Origin: Pagrus major
Taxonomy: Eukaryota; Chordata; Actinopteri; Spariformes; Sparidae
DNA length: 64,000 nt
Assembly: GCF_040436345.1 (NCBI RefSeq)
Contig: NC_133238.1
Location: forward strand, 5,458,150-5,522,149
Reading direction: 5' to 3'
Shown here: positions 33,140 to 44,601 of the stretch, piece after piece
Position numbering within the stretch: the stretch's first letter is position 1
Layout: every line of letters begins with the position of its first letter
The notes under the pieces: generated by a model
Told to the model about the DNA's origin: nothing
Seen by the model: only the letters and a program-made list of their open reading frames with translations
The model's database searches: none
Made by a program: the position numbers and the translations under genes

Positions 33140-33241
33140 GCTGGTCCTCTGGCCAGAAAGGAGCCGGTATGATATAGCCGCCGACGCTATTTACTTTATT
33201 GTGCCCCATACACCGCTCGACAACAATAGAGTCAGTTGATC
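33140..33241 (-). other. LINE copy 2 5' UTR
   Basis: Only 102 nt between the U1 fragment and the ORF1 ATG. On the minus strand it begins GATCAACTGACTC, right after U1 ...GATCAAG, so a GATCAA motif is present on both sides of the junction. I see no HDV-like ribozyme start of the kind known for R2, and no obvious internal promoter. Expression may rely on the U1 promoter (inference). Confidence 0.75.
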
Positions 33242-33275
33242 CTTGATCATGGTATCTCCCCTGCCAGGTAAGTAT
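33242..33275 (-). pseudogene. RNU1: U1 snRNA copy 28, 5' part (nt 1-34), split by LINE copy 2
   Basis: U1 nt 1-34 with the normal promoter on the right (G-tract TG). U1 nt 35-37 are missing from both halves. A transcript started here would begin with the U1 5' end and run into the LINE 5' UTR. Confidence 0.94.
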
Positions 33276-33920
33276 GAGTTGGAACAGTCTGACACAGGAT
33301 GGCCTTTCCCAGGCTCAGCCCCCTGGCTGACGGTGCCTCTTGGGGGATAATAGCAGAGTTAGGTGCCTTGGGCAATTTGCTCATCCTCATTGGGCACTAA
33401 AAGTTGCTGCAAATTCAAAAACACTGGTGCGACTTGACGAGGGTGGCTGGTCCACACATTGTGCCTGTTTTGTGTCCTTTTTCCAGCGATCCATCGCTCG
33501 GCAAAATAGAAAAATAACACTCCGTCAACGGCCACTTGGCATGATGTCTCCGTCCAGTCTGAATGCAACCAGAGACAATGTGCCGCACAAAAGCCTACCA
33601 GTAGGCATTCCAGCAATGGACGTGTCCAGACCACATTTCTTATGCAATGCCTCGCAGAGGAGGAGACGCAACAAGGTTTGTGCCGTCTCTAGCAGGCCAC
33701 GCCCACTCTGCCCTTTTACCGGGAAAACGGGTAACCCGCACGCAACGCACTGCGACACAGCAGACGCCGGTGTACTGCAACGCTGTGACTTTCAGGACGG
33801 ATTGAAACGGTAACACAAGGACCCCAAAGCAGCATTCAGAGGTTGAAGGTTGGCTTTCCGAGCTGCTCGGCAGAAAGCGCGCCAGACGAGCACTCACTTG
33901 TTTTTCTTCCACATTGTCAT

Positions 33921-34084
33921 CAGGGGAGAGCGCGGACGCAGTCCCCCACTACCACAAATTATGCAGTCGAGATTCCCACATTTGGGGAATTCGCAGGGGT
34001 CAGCACAACCGGAGTGCAATGGCTGAGCCTCGCCCTGGGTGAACCACCTTCTTGATCATGGTATCTCCCCTGCCAGGTAAGTAT
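33921..34084 (-). ncRNA. RNU1: U1 snRNA gene, copy 29
   Basis: RNA identical to copy 1. Haplotype TCC, G-tract TG. First whole U1 after LINE copy 2. Confidence 0.96.
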
Positions 34085-34729
34085 GAGTTGGAACAGTCTG
34101 ACACAGGATGGCCTTTCCCAGGCTCAGCCCCCTGGCTGACGGTGCCTCTTGGGGGATAATAGCAGAGTTAGGTGCCTTGGGCAATTTGCTCATCCTCATT
34201 GGGCACTAAAAGTTGCTGCAAATTCAAAAACACTGGTGCGACTTGACGAGGGTGGCTGGTCCACACATTGTGCCTGTTTTGTGTCCTTTTTCCAGCGATC
34301 CATCGCTCGGCAAAATAGAAAAATAACACTCCGTCAACGGCCACTTGGCATGATGTCTCCGCCCAGTCTGAATGCAACCAGAGACAATGTGCCGCACAAA
34401 AGCCTACCAGTAGGCATTCCAGCAATGGACGCGTCCAGACCACATTTCTTATGCAATGCCTCGCAGAGGAGGAGACGCAACAAGGTTTGTGCCGTCTCTA
34501 GCAGGCCACGCCCACTCTGCCCTTTTACCGGGAAAACGGGTAACCCGCACGCAACGCACTGCGACACAGCAGACGCCGGTGTACTGCAACGCTGTGACTT
34601 TCAGGACGGATTGAAACGGTAACACAAGGACCCCAAAGCAGCATTCAGAGGTTGAAGGTTGGCTTTCCGAGCTGCTCGGCAGAAAGCGCGGGAGACGAGC
34701 ACTCATTTGTTTTTCTTCCACATTGTCAT

Positions 34730-34893
34730 CAGGGGAGAGCGCGGACGCAGTCCCCCACTACCACAAATTATGCAGTCGAGATTCCCACATTTGGGGAATT
34801 CGCAGGGGTCAGCACAACCGGAGTGCAATGGCTGAGCCTCGCCCTGGGTGAACCACCTTCTTGATCATGGTATCTCCCCTGCCAGGTAAGTAT
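34730..34893 (-). ncRNA. RNU1: U1 snRNA gene, copy 30
   Basis: RNA identical to copy 1. Haplotype TGT, G-tract G6. Confidence 0.96.
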
Positions 34894-35538
34894 GAGTTGG
34901 AACAGTCTGACACAGGATGGCCTTTCCCAGGCTCAGCCCCCTGGCTGACGGTGCCTCTGGGGGGATAATAGCAGAGTTAGGTGCCTTGGGCAATTTGCTC
35001 ATCCTCATTGGGCACTAAAAGTTGCTGCAAATTCAAAAACACTGGTGCGACTTGACGAGGGTGGCTGGTCCACACATTGTGCCTGTTTTGTGTCCTTTTT
35101 CCAGCGATCCATCGCTCGGCAAAATAGAAAAATAACACTCCGTCAACGGCCACTTGGCATGATGTCTCCGCCCAGTCTGAATGCAACCAGAGACAATGTG
35201 CCGCACAAAAGCCTACCAGTAGGCATTCCAGCAATGGACGTGTCCAGACCACATTTCTTATGCAATGCCTCGCAGAGGAGGAGACGCAACAAGGTTTGTG
35301 CCGTCTCTAGCAGGCCACGCCCACTCTGCCCTTTTACCGGGAAAACGGGTAACCCGCACGCAACGCACTGCGACACAGCAGACGCCGGTGTACTGCAACG
35401 CTGTGACTTTCAGGACGGATTGAAACGGTAACACAAGGACCCCAAAGCAGCATTCAGAGGTTGAAGGTTGGCTTTCCGAGCTGCTCGGCAGAAAGCGCGC
35501 CAGACGAGCACTCACTTGTTTTTCTTCCACATTGTCAT

Positions 35539-35702
35539 CAGGGGAGAGCGCGGACGCAGTCCCCCACTACCACAAATTATGCAGTCGAGATTCCCACATT
35601 TGGGGAATTCGCAGGGGTCAGCACAACCGGAGTGCAATGGCTGAGCCTCGCCCTGGGTGAACCACCTTCTTGATTATGGTATCTCCCCTGCCAGGTAAGT
35701 AT
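35539..35702 (-). ncRNA. RNU1: U1 snRNA gene, copy 31 (G28A variant)
   Basis: RNA nt 28 is A (plus 35675 t). Haplotype TCC, G-tract TG, as in copies 5 and 26. Confidence 0.95.
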
Positions 35703-36347
35703 GAGTTGGAACAGTCTGACACAGGATGGCCTTTCCCAGGCTCAGCCCCCTGGCTGACGGTGCCTCTTGGGGGATAATAGCAGAGTTAGGTGCCTTGGGC
35801 AATTTGCTCATCCTCATTGGGCACTAAAAGTTGCTGCAAATTCAAAAACACTGGTGCGACTTGACGAGGGGGGCTGGTCCACACATTGTGCCTGTTTTGT
35901 GTCCTTTTTCCAGCGATCCATCGCTCGGCAAAATAGAAAAATAACACTCCGTCAACGGCCACTTGGCATGATGTCTCCGCCCAGTCTGAATGCAACCAGA
36001 GACAATGTGCCGCACAAAAGCCTACCAGTAGGCATTCCAGCAATGGACGCGTCCAGACCACATTTCTTATGCAATGCCTCGCAGAGGAGGAGACGCAACA
36101 AGGTTTGTGCCGTCTCTAGCAGGCCACGCCCACTCTGCCCTTTTACCGGGAAAACGGGTAACCCGCACGCAACGCACTGCGACACAGCAGACGCCGGTGT
36201 ACTGCAACGCTGTGACTTTCAGGACGGATTGAAACGGTAACACAAGGACCCCAAAGCAGCATTCAGAGGTTGAAGGTTGGCTTTCCGAGCTGCTCGGCAG
36301 AAAGCGCGGGAGACGAGCACTCATTTGTTTTTCTTCCACATTGTCAT

Positions 36348-36511
36348 CAGGGGAGAGCGCGGACGCAGTCCCCCACTACCACAAATTATGCAGTCGAGAT
36401 TCCCACATTTGGGGAATTCGCAGGGGTCAGCACAACCGGAGTGCAATGGCTGAGCCTCGCCCTGGGTGAACCACCTTCTTGATCATGGTATCTCCCCTGC
36501 CAGGTAAGTAT
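36348..36511 (-). ncRNA. RNU1: U1 snRNA gene, copy 32
   Basis: RNA identical to copy 1. Haplotype TGT, G-tract G6. Upstream spacer has gacgTTggtg near 37002, private to this unit. Confidence 0.96.
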
Positions 36512-37156
36512 GAGTTGGAACAGTCTGACACAGGATGGCCTTTCCCAGGCTCAGCCCCCTGGCTGACGGTGCCTCTGGGGGGATAATAGCAGAGTTAGGT
36601 GCCTTGGGCAATTTGCTCATCCTCATTGGGCACTAAAAGTTGCTGCAAATTCAAAAACACTGGTGCGACTTGACGAGGGTGGCTGGTCCACACATTGTGC
36701 CTGTTTTGTGTCCTTTTTCCAGCGATCCATCGCTCGGCAAAATAGAAAAATAACACTCCGTCAACGGCCACTTGGCATGATGTCTCCGCCCAGTCTGAAT
36801 GCAACCAGAGACAATGTGCCGCACAAAAGCCTACCAGTAGGCATTCCAGCAATGGACGTGTCCAGACCACATTTCTTATGCAATGCCTCGCAGAGGAGGA
36901 GACGCAACAAGGTTTGTGCCGTCTCTAGCAGGCCACGCCCACTCTGCCCTTTTACCGGGAAAACGGGTAACCCGCACGCAACGCACTGCGACACAGCAGA
37001 CGTTGGTGTACTGCAACGCTGTGACTTTCAGGACGGATTGAAACGGTAACACAAGGACCCCAAAGCAGCATTCAGAGGTTGAAGGTTGGCTTTCCGAGCT
37101 GCTCGGCAGAAAGCGCGGGAGACGAGCACTCACTTGTTTTTCTTCCACATTGTCAT

Positions 37157-37320
37157 CAGGGGAGAGCGCGGACGCAGTCCCCCACTACCACAAATTATGC
37201 AGTCGAGATTCCCACATTTGGGGAATTCGCAGGGGTCAGCACAACCGGAGTGCAATGGCTGAGCCTCGCCCTGGGTGAACCACCTTCTTGATCATGGTAT
37301 CTCCCCTGCCAGGTAAGTAT
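37157..37320 (-). ncRNA. RNU1: U1 snRNA gene, copy 33
   Basis: RNA identical to copy 1. Haplotype TGC, the last non-CGC unit in the window. G-tract G6. Confidence 0.96.
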
Positions 37321-37965
37321 GAGTTGGAACAGTCTGACACAGGATGGCCTTTCCCAGGCTCAGCCCCCTGGCTGACGGTGCCTCTGGGGGGATAATAGCA
37401 GAGTTAGGTGCCTTGGGCAATTTGCTCATCCTCATTGGGCACTAAAAGTTGCTGCAAATTCAAAAACACTGGTGCGACTTGACGAGGGTGGCTGGTCCAC
37501 ACATTGTGCCTGTTTTGTGTCCTTTTTCCAGCGATCCATCGCTCGGCAAAATAGAAAAATAACACTCCGTCAACGGCCACTTGGCATGATGTCTCCGCCC
37601 AGTCTGAATGCAACCAGAGACAATGTGCCGCACAAAAGCCTACCAGTAGGCATTCCAGCAATGGACGCGTCCAGACCACATTTCTTATGCAATGCCTCGC
37701 AGAGGAGGAGACGCAACAAGGTTTGTGCCGTCTCTAGCAGGCCACGCCCACTCTGCCCTTTTACCGGGAAAACGGGTAACCCGCACGCAACGCACTGCGA
37801 CACAGCAGACGCCGGTGTACTGCAACGCTGTGACTTTCAGGACGGATTGAAACGGTAACACAAGGACCCCAAAGCAGCATTCAGAGGTTGAAGGTCGGCT
37901 TTCCGAGCTGCTCGGCAGAAAGCGCGGGAGACGAGCACTCACTTGTTTTTCTTCCACATTGTCAT

Positions 37966-38129
37966 CAGGGGAGAGCGCGGACGCAGTCCCCCACTACCAC
38001 AAATTATGCAGTCGAGATTCCCACATTTGGGGAATTCGCAGGGGTCAGCACAACCGGAGTGCAATGGCTGAGCCTCGCCCTGGGTGAACCACCTTCTTGA
38101 TCATGGTATCTCCCCTGCCAGGTAAGTAT
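37966..38129 (-). ncRNA. RNU1: U1 snRNA gene, copy 34
   Basis: RNA identical to copy 1. First unit of the uniform CGC domain. G-tract GT. Confidence 0.96.
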
Positions 38130-38774
38130 GAGTTGGAACAGTCTGACACAGGATGGCCTTTCCCAGGCTCAGCCCCCTGGCTGACGGTGCCTCTGTGGGG
38201 ATAATAGCAGAGTTAGGTGCCTTGGGCAATTTGCTCATCCTCATTGGGCACTAAAAGTTGCTGCAAATTCAAAAACACTGGTGCGACTTGACGAGGGTGG
38301 CTGGTCCACACATTGTGCCTGTTTTGTGTCCTTTTTCCAGCGATCCATCGCTCGGCAAAATAGAAAAATAACACTCCGTCAACGGCCACTTGGCATGATG
38401 TCTCCGCCCAGTCTGAATGCAACCAGAGACAATGTGCCGCACAAAAGCCTACCAGTAGGCATTCCAGCAATGGACGCGTCCAGACCACATTTCTTATGCA
38501 ATGCCTCGCAGAGGAGGAGACGCAACAAGGTTTGTGCCGTCTCTAGCAGGCCACGCCCACTCTGCCCTTTTACCGGGAAAACGGGTAACCCGCACGCAAC
38601 GCACTGCGACACAGCAGACGCCGGTGTACTGCAACGCTGTGACTTTCAGGACGGATTGAAACGGTAACACAAGGACCCCAAAGCAGCATTCAGAGGTTGA
38701 AGGTCGGCTTTCCGAGCTGCTCGGCAGAAAGCGCGGGAGACGAGCACTCACTTGTTTTTCTTCCACATTGTCAT

Positions 38775-38938
38775 CAGGGGAGAGCGCGGACGCAGTCCCC
38801 CACTACCACAAATTATGCAGTCGAGATTCCCACATTTGGGGAATTCGCAGGGGTCAGCACAACCGGAGTGCAATGGCTGAGCCTCGCCCTGGGTGAACCA
38901 CCTTCTTGATCATGGTATCTCCCCTGCCAGGTAAGTAT
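38775..38938 (-). ncRNA. RNU1: U1 snRNA gene, copy 35
   Basis: RNA identical to copy 1. G-tract GT. Upstream markers aaacCactgg and agacGatg recur in copies 38, 50 and 57. Confidence 0.96.
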
Positions 38939-39583
38939 GAGTTGGAACAGTCTGACACAGGATGGCCTTTCCCAGGCTCAGCCCCCTGGCTGACGGTGCC
39001 TCTGTGGGGATAATAGCAGAGTTAGGTGCCTTGGGCAATTTGCTCATCCTCATTGGGCACTAAAAGTTGCTGCAAATTCAAAACCACTGGTGCGACTTGA
39101 CGAGGGTGGCTGGTCCACACATTGTGCCTGTTTTGTGTCCTTTTTCCAGCGATCCATCGCTCGGCAAAATAGAAAAATAACACTCCGTCAACGGCCACTT
39201 GGCATGATGTCTCCGCCCAGTCTGAATGCAACCAGAGACGATGTGCCGCACAAAAGCCTACCAGTAGGCATTCCAGCAATGGACGCGTCCAGACCACATT
39301 TCTTATGCAATGCCTCGCAGAGGAGGAGACGCAACAAGGTTTGTGCCGTCTCTAGCAGGCCACGCCCACTCTGCCCTTTTACCGGGAAAACGGGTAACCC
39401 GCACGCAACGCACTGCGACACAGCAGACGCCGGTGTACTGCAACGCTGTGACTTTCAGGACGGATTGAAACGGTAACACAAGGACCCCAAAGCAGCATTC
39501 AGAGGTTGAAGGTCGGCTTTCCGAGCTGCTCGGCAGAAAGCGCGGGAGACGAGCACTCACTTGTTTTTCTTCCACATTGTCAT

Positions 39584-39747
39584 CAGGGGAGAGCGCGGAC
39601 GCAGTCCCCCACTACCACAAATTATGCAGTCGAGATTCCCACATTTGGGGAATTCGCAGGGGTCAGCACAACCGGAGTGCAATGGCTGAGCCTCGCCCTG
39701 GGTGAACCACCTTCTTGATCATGGTATCTCCCCTGCCAGGTAAGTAT
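39584..39747 (-). ncRNA. RNU1: U1 snRNA gene, copy 36
   Basis: RNA identical to copy 1. Haplotype CGC, G-tract G6. Confidence 0.96.
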
Positions 39748-40392
39748 GAGTTGGAACAGTCTGACACAGGATGGCCTTTCCCAGGCTCAGCCCCCTGGCT
39801 GACGGTGCCTCTGGGGGGATAATAGCAGAGTTAGGTGCCTTGGGCAATTTGCTCATCCTCATTGGGCACTAAAAGTTGCTGCAAATTCAAAAACACTGGT
39901 GCGACTTGACGAGGGTGGCTGGTCCACACATTGTGCCTGTTTTGTGTCCTTTTTCCAGCGATCCATCGCTCGGCAAAATAGAAAAATAACACTCCGTCAA
40001 CGGCCACTTGGCATGATGTCTCCGCCCAGTCTGAATGCAACCAGAGACAATGTGCCGCACAAAAGCCTACCAGTAGGCATTCCAGCAATGGACGCGTCCA
40101 GACCACATTTCTTATGCAATGCCTCGCAGAGGAGGAGACGCAACAAGGTTTGTGCCGTCTCTAGCAGGCCACGCCCACTCTGCCCTTTTACCGGGAAAAC
40201 GGGTAACCCGCACGCAACGCACTGCGACACAGCAGACGCCGGTGTACTGCAACGCTGTGACTTTCAGGACGGATTGAAACGGTAACACAAGGACCCCAAA
40301 GCAGCATTCAGAGGTTGAAGGTCGGCTTTCCGAGCTGCTCGGCAGAAAGCGCGGGAGACGAGCACTCACTTGTTTTTCTTCCACATTGTCAT

Positions 40393-40556
40393 CAGGGGAG
40401 AGCGCGGACGCAGTCCCCCACTACCACAAATTATGCAGTCGAGATTCCCACATTTGGGGAATTCGCAGGGGTCAGCACAACCGGAGTGCAATGGCTGAGC
40501 CTCGCCCTGGGTGAACCACCTTCTTGATCATGGTATCTCCCCTGCCAGGTAAGTAT
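40393..40556 (-). ncRNA. RNU1: U1 snRNA gene, copy 37
   Basis: RNA identical to copy 1. Haplotype CGC, G-tract GT. Starts the second round of the three-unit pattern seen in copies 34-36. Confidence 0.96.
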
Positions 40557-41201
40557 GAGTTGGAACAGTCTGACACAGGATGGCCTTTCCCAGGCTCAGC
40601 CCCCTGGCTGACGGTGCCTCTGTGGGGATAATAGCAGAGTTAGGTGCCTTGGGCAATTTGCTCATCCTCATTGGGCACTAAAAGTTGCTGCAAATTCAAA
40701 AACACTGGTGCGACTTGACGAGGGTGGCTGGTCCACACATTGTGCCTGTTTTGTGTCCTTTTTCCAGCGATCCATCGCTCGGCAAAATAGAAAAATAACA
40801 CTCCGTCAACGGCCACTTGGCATGATGTCTCCGCCCAGTCTGAATGCAACCAGAGACAATGTGCCGCACAAAAGCCTACCAGTAGGCATTCCAGCAATGG
40901 ACGCGTCCAGACCACATTTCTTATGCAATGCCTCGCAGAGGAGGAGACGCAACAAGGTTTGTGCCGTCTCTAGCAGGCCACGCCCACTCTGCCCTTTTAC
41001 CGGGAAAACGGGTAACCCGCACGCAACGCACTGCGACACAGCAGACGCCGGTGTACTGCAACGCTGTGACTTTCAGGACGGATTGAAACGGTAACACAAG
41101 GACCCCAAAGCAGCATTCAGAGGTTGAAGGTCGGCTTTCCGAGCTGCTCGGCAGAAAGCGCGGGAGACGAGCACTCACTTGTTTTTCTTCCACATTGTCA
41201 T

Positions 41202-41365
41202 CAGGGGAGAGCGCGGACGCAGTCCCCCACTACCACAAATTATGCAGTCGAGATTCCCACATTTGGGGAATTCGCAGGGGTCAGCACAACCGGAGTGCAA
41301 TGGCTGAGCCTCGCCCTGGGTGAACCACCTTCTTGATCATGGTATCTCCCCTGCCAGGTAAGTAT
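41202..41365 (-). ncRNA. RNU1: U1 snRNA gene, copy 38
   Basis: RNA identical to copy 1. G-tract GT with the aaacCactgg and agacGatg markers of copy 35. Confidence 0.96.
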
Positions 41366-42010
41366 GAGTTGGAACAGTCTGACACAGGATGGCCTTTCCC
41401 AGGCTCAGCCCCCTGGCTGACGGTGCCTCTGTGGGGATAATAGCAGAGTTAGGTGCCTTGGGCAATTTGCTCATCCTCATTGGGCACTAAAAGTTGCTGC
41501 AAATTCAAAACCACTGGTGCGACTTGACGAGGGTGGCTGGTCCACACATTGTGCCTGTTTTGTGTCCTTTTTCCAGCGATCCATCGCTCGGCAAAATAGA
41601 AAAATAACACTCCGTCAACGGCCACTTGGCATGATGTCTCCGCCCAGTCTGAATGCAACCAGAGACGATGTGCCGCACAAAAGCCTACCAGTAGGCATTC
41701 CAGCAATGGACGCGTCCAGACCACATTTCTTATGCAATGCCTCGCAGAGGAGGAGACGCAACAAGGTTTGTGCCGTCTCTAGCAGGCCACGCCCACTCTG
41801 CCCTTTTACCGGGAAAACGGGTAACCCGCACGCAACGCACTGCGACACAGCAGACGCCGGTGTACTGCAACGCTGTGACTTTCAGGACGGATTGAAACGG
41901 TAACACAAGGACCCCAAAGCAGCATTCAGAGGTTGAAGGTCGGCTTTCCGAGCTGCTCGGCAGAAAGCGCGGGAGACGAGCACTCACTTGTTTTTCTTCC
42001 ACATTGTCAT

Positions 42011-42174
42011 CAGGGGAGAGCGCGGACGCAGTCCCCCACTACCACAAATTATGCAGTCGAGATTCCCACATTTGGGGAATTCGCAGGGGTCAGCACAACC
42101 GGAGTGCAATGGCTGAGCCTCGCCCTGGGTGAACCACCTTCTTGATCATGGTATCTCCCCTGCCAGGTAAGTAT
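42011..42174 (-). ncRNA. RNU1: U1 snRNA gene, copy 39
   Basis: RNA identical to copy 1. Haplotype CGC, G-tract G6. Confidence 0.96.
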
Positions 42175-42819
42175 GAGTTGGAACAGTCTGACACAGGATG
42201 GCCTTTCCCAGGCTCAGCCCCCTGGCTGACGGTGCCTCTGGGGGGATAATAGCAGAGTTAGGTGCCTTGGGCAATTTGCTCATCCTCATTGGGCACTAAA
42301 AGTTGCTGCAAATTCAAAAACACTGGTGCGACTTGACGAGGGTGGCTGGTCCACACATTGTGCCTGTTTTGTGTCCTTTTTCCAGCGATCCATCGCTCGG
42401 CAAAATAGAAAAATAACACTCCGTCAACGGCCACTTGGCATGATGTCTCCGCCCAGTCTGAATGCAACCAGAGACAATGTGCCGCACAAAAGCCTACCAG
42501 TAGGCATTCCAGCAATGGACGCGTCCAGACCACATTTCTTATGCAATGCCTCGCAGAGGAGGAGACGCAACAAGGTTTGTGCCGTCTCTAGCAGGCCACG
42601 CCCACTCTGCCCTTTTACCGGGAAAACGGGTAACCCGCACGCAACGCACTGCGACACAGCAGACGCCGGTGTACTGCAACGCTGTGACTTTCAGGACGGA
42701 TTGAAACGGTAACACAAGGACCCCAAAGCAGCATTCAGAGGTTGAAGGTCGGCTTTCCGAGCTGCTCGGCAGAAAGCGCGGGAGACGAGCACTCACTTGT
42801 TTTTCTTCCACATTGTCAT

Positions 42820-42983
42820 CAGGGGAGAGCGCGGACGCAGTCCCCCACTACCACAAATTATGCAGTCGAGATTCCCACATTTGGGGAATTCGCAGGGGTC
42901 AGCACAACCGGAGTGCAATGGCTGAGCCTCGCCCTGGGTGAACCACCTTCTTGATCATGGTATCTCCCCTGCCAGGTAAGTAT
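42820..42983 (-). ncRNA. RNU1: U1 snRNA gene, copy 40
   Basis: RNA identical to copy 1. Haplotype CGC, G-tract G6. Confidence 0.96.
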
Positions 42984-43628
42984 GAGTTGGAACAGTCTGA
43001 CACAGGATGGCCTTTCCCAGGCTCAGCCCCCTGGCTGACGGTGCCTCTGGGGGGATAATAGCAGAGTTAGGTGCCTTGGGCAATTTGCTCATCCTCATTG
43101 GGCACTAAAAGTTGCTGCAAATTCAAAAACACTGGTGCGACTTGACGAGGGTGGCTGGTCCACACATTGTGCCTGTTTTGTGTCCTTTTTCCAGCGATCC
43201 ATCGCTCGGCAAAATAGAAAAATAACACTCCGTCAACGGCCACTTGGCATGATGTCTCCGCCCAGTCTGAATGCAACCAGAGACAATGTGCCGCACAAAA
43301 GCCTACCAGTAGGCATTCCAGCAATGGACGCGTCCAGACCACATTTCTTATGCAATGCCTCGCAGAGGAGGAGACGCAACAAGGTTTGTGCCGTCTCTAG
43401 CAGGCCACGCCCACTCTGCCCTTTTACCGGGAAAACGGGTAACCCGCACGCAACGCACTGCGACACAGCAGACGCCGGTGTACTGCAACGCTGTGACTTT
43501 CAGGACGGATTGAAACGGTAACACAAGGACCCCAAAGCAGCATTCAGAGGTTGAAGGTCGGCTTTCCGAGCTGCTCGGCAGAAAGCGCGGGAGACGAGCA
43601 CTCACTTGTTTTTCTTCCACATTGTCAT

Positions 43629-43792
43629 CAGGGGAGAGCGCGGACGCAGTCCCCCACTACCACAAATTATGCAGTCGAGATTCCCACATTTGGGGAATTC
43701 GCAGGGGTCAGCACAACCGGAGTGCAATGGCTGAGCCTCGCCCTGGGTGAACCACCTTCTTGATCATGGTATCTCCCCTGCCAGGTAAGTAT
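43629..43792 (-). ncRNA. RNU1: U1 snRNA gene, copy 41
   Basis: RNA identical to copy 1. Haplotype CGC, G-tract G6. Confidence 0.96.
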
Positions 43793-44437
43793 GAGTTGGA
43801 ACAGTCTGACACAGGATGGCCTTTCCCAGGCTCAGCCCCCTGGCTGACGGTGCCTCTGGGGGGATAATAGCAGAGTTAGGTGCCTTGGGCAATTTGCTCA
43901 TCCTCATTGGGCACTAAAAGTTGCTGCAAATTCAAAAACACTGGTGCGACTTGACGAGGGTGGCTGGTCCACACATTGTGCCTGTTTTGTGTCCTTTTTC
44001 CAGCGATCCATCGCTCGGCAAAATAGAAAAATAACACTCCGTCAACGGCCACTTGGCATGATGTCTCCGCCCAGTCTGAATGCAACCAGAGACAATGTGC
44101 CGCACAAAAGCCTACCAGTAGGCATTCCAGCAATGGACGCGTCCAGACCACATTTCTTATGCAATGCCTCGCAGAGGAGGAGACGCAACAAGGTTTGTGC
44201 CGTCTCTAGCAGGCCACGCCCACTCTGCCCTTTTACCGGGAAAACGGGTAACCCGCACGCAACGCACTGCGACACAGCAGACGCCGGTGTACTGCAACGC
44301 TGTGACTTTCAGGACGGATTGAAACGGTAACACAAGGACCCCAAAGCAGCATTCAGAGGTTGAAGGTCGGCTTTCCGAGCTGCTCGGCAGAAAGCGCGGG
44401 AGACGAGCACTCACTTGTTTTTCTTCCACATTGTCAT

Positions 44438-44601
44438 CAGGGGAGAGCGCGGACGCAGTCCCCCACTACCACAAATTATGCAGTCGAGATTCCCACATTT
44501 GGGGAATTCGCAGGGGTCAGCACAACCGGAGTGCAATGGCTGAGCCTCGCCCTGGGTGAACCACCTTCTTGATCATGGTATCTCCCCTGCCAGGTAAGTA
44601 T
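44438..44601 (-). ncRNA. RNU1: U1 snRNA gene, copy 42
   Basis: RNA identical to copy 1. Haplotype CGC, G-tract G6. A U1-less unit follows on the right. Confidence 0.96.

Larger units (their letters stand above)
27883..33241 (-). mobile_element. U1-targeted Tx1-like LINE, copy 2 (full length, two frameshifts)
   Basis: 5359 bp in the same orientation as U1. It has a 102-nt 5' UTR, ORF1, a 40-bp gap, ORF2, a 3' UTR and a tail of five A. The 3' junction is at U1 G38, as in copy 1. At the 5' junction U1 ends at nt 34, so nt 35-37 (AAG) are lost and there is no target duplication. Differences from copy 1 that I found on reading: one base at 28257 (c, where copy 1 has t), one base lost in the T run near 28455, one base near 32020 (c for t), two bases lost near 32231, and A-tail length. 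This is very low divergence over 5.2 kb. Confidence 0.95.

Noticed and set aside
7634-33241. The two LINEs as one insertion duplicated with the array
   Set aside because: 5' ends, target duplications, A-tail lengths and host-unit haplotypes all differ, so two insertion events are the simpler reading.
33140-33241. HDV-like self-cleaving ribozyme in the LINE 5' UTR
   Set aside because: I could not fit the nested double pseudoknot or the usual start. A covariance search would be needed to exclude a divergent form.
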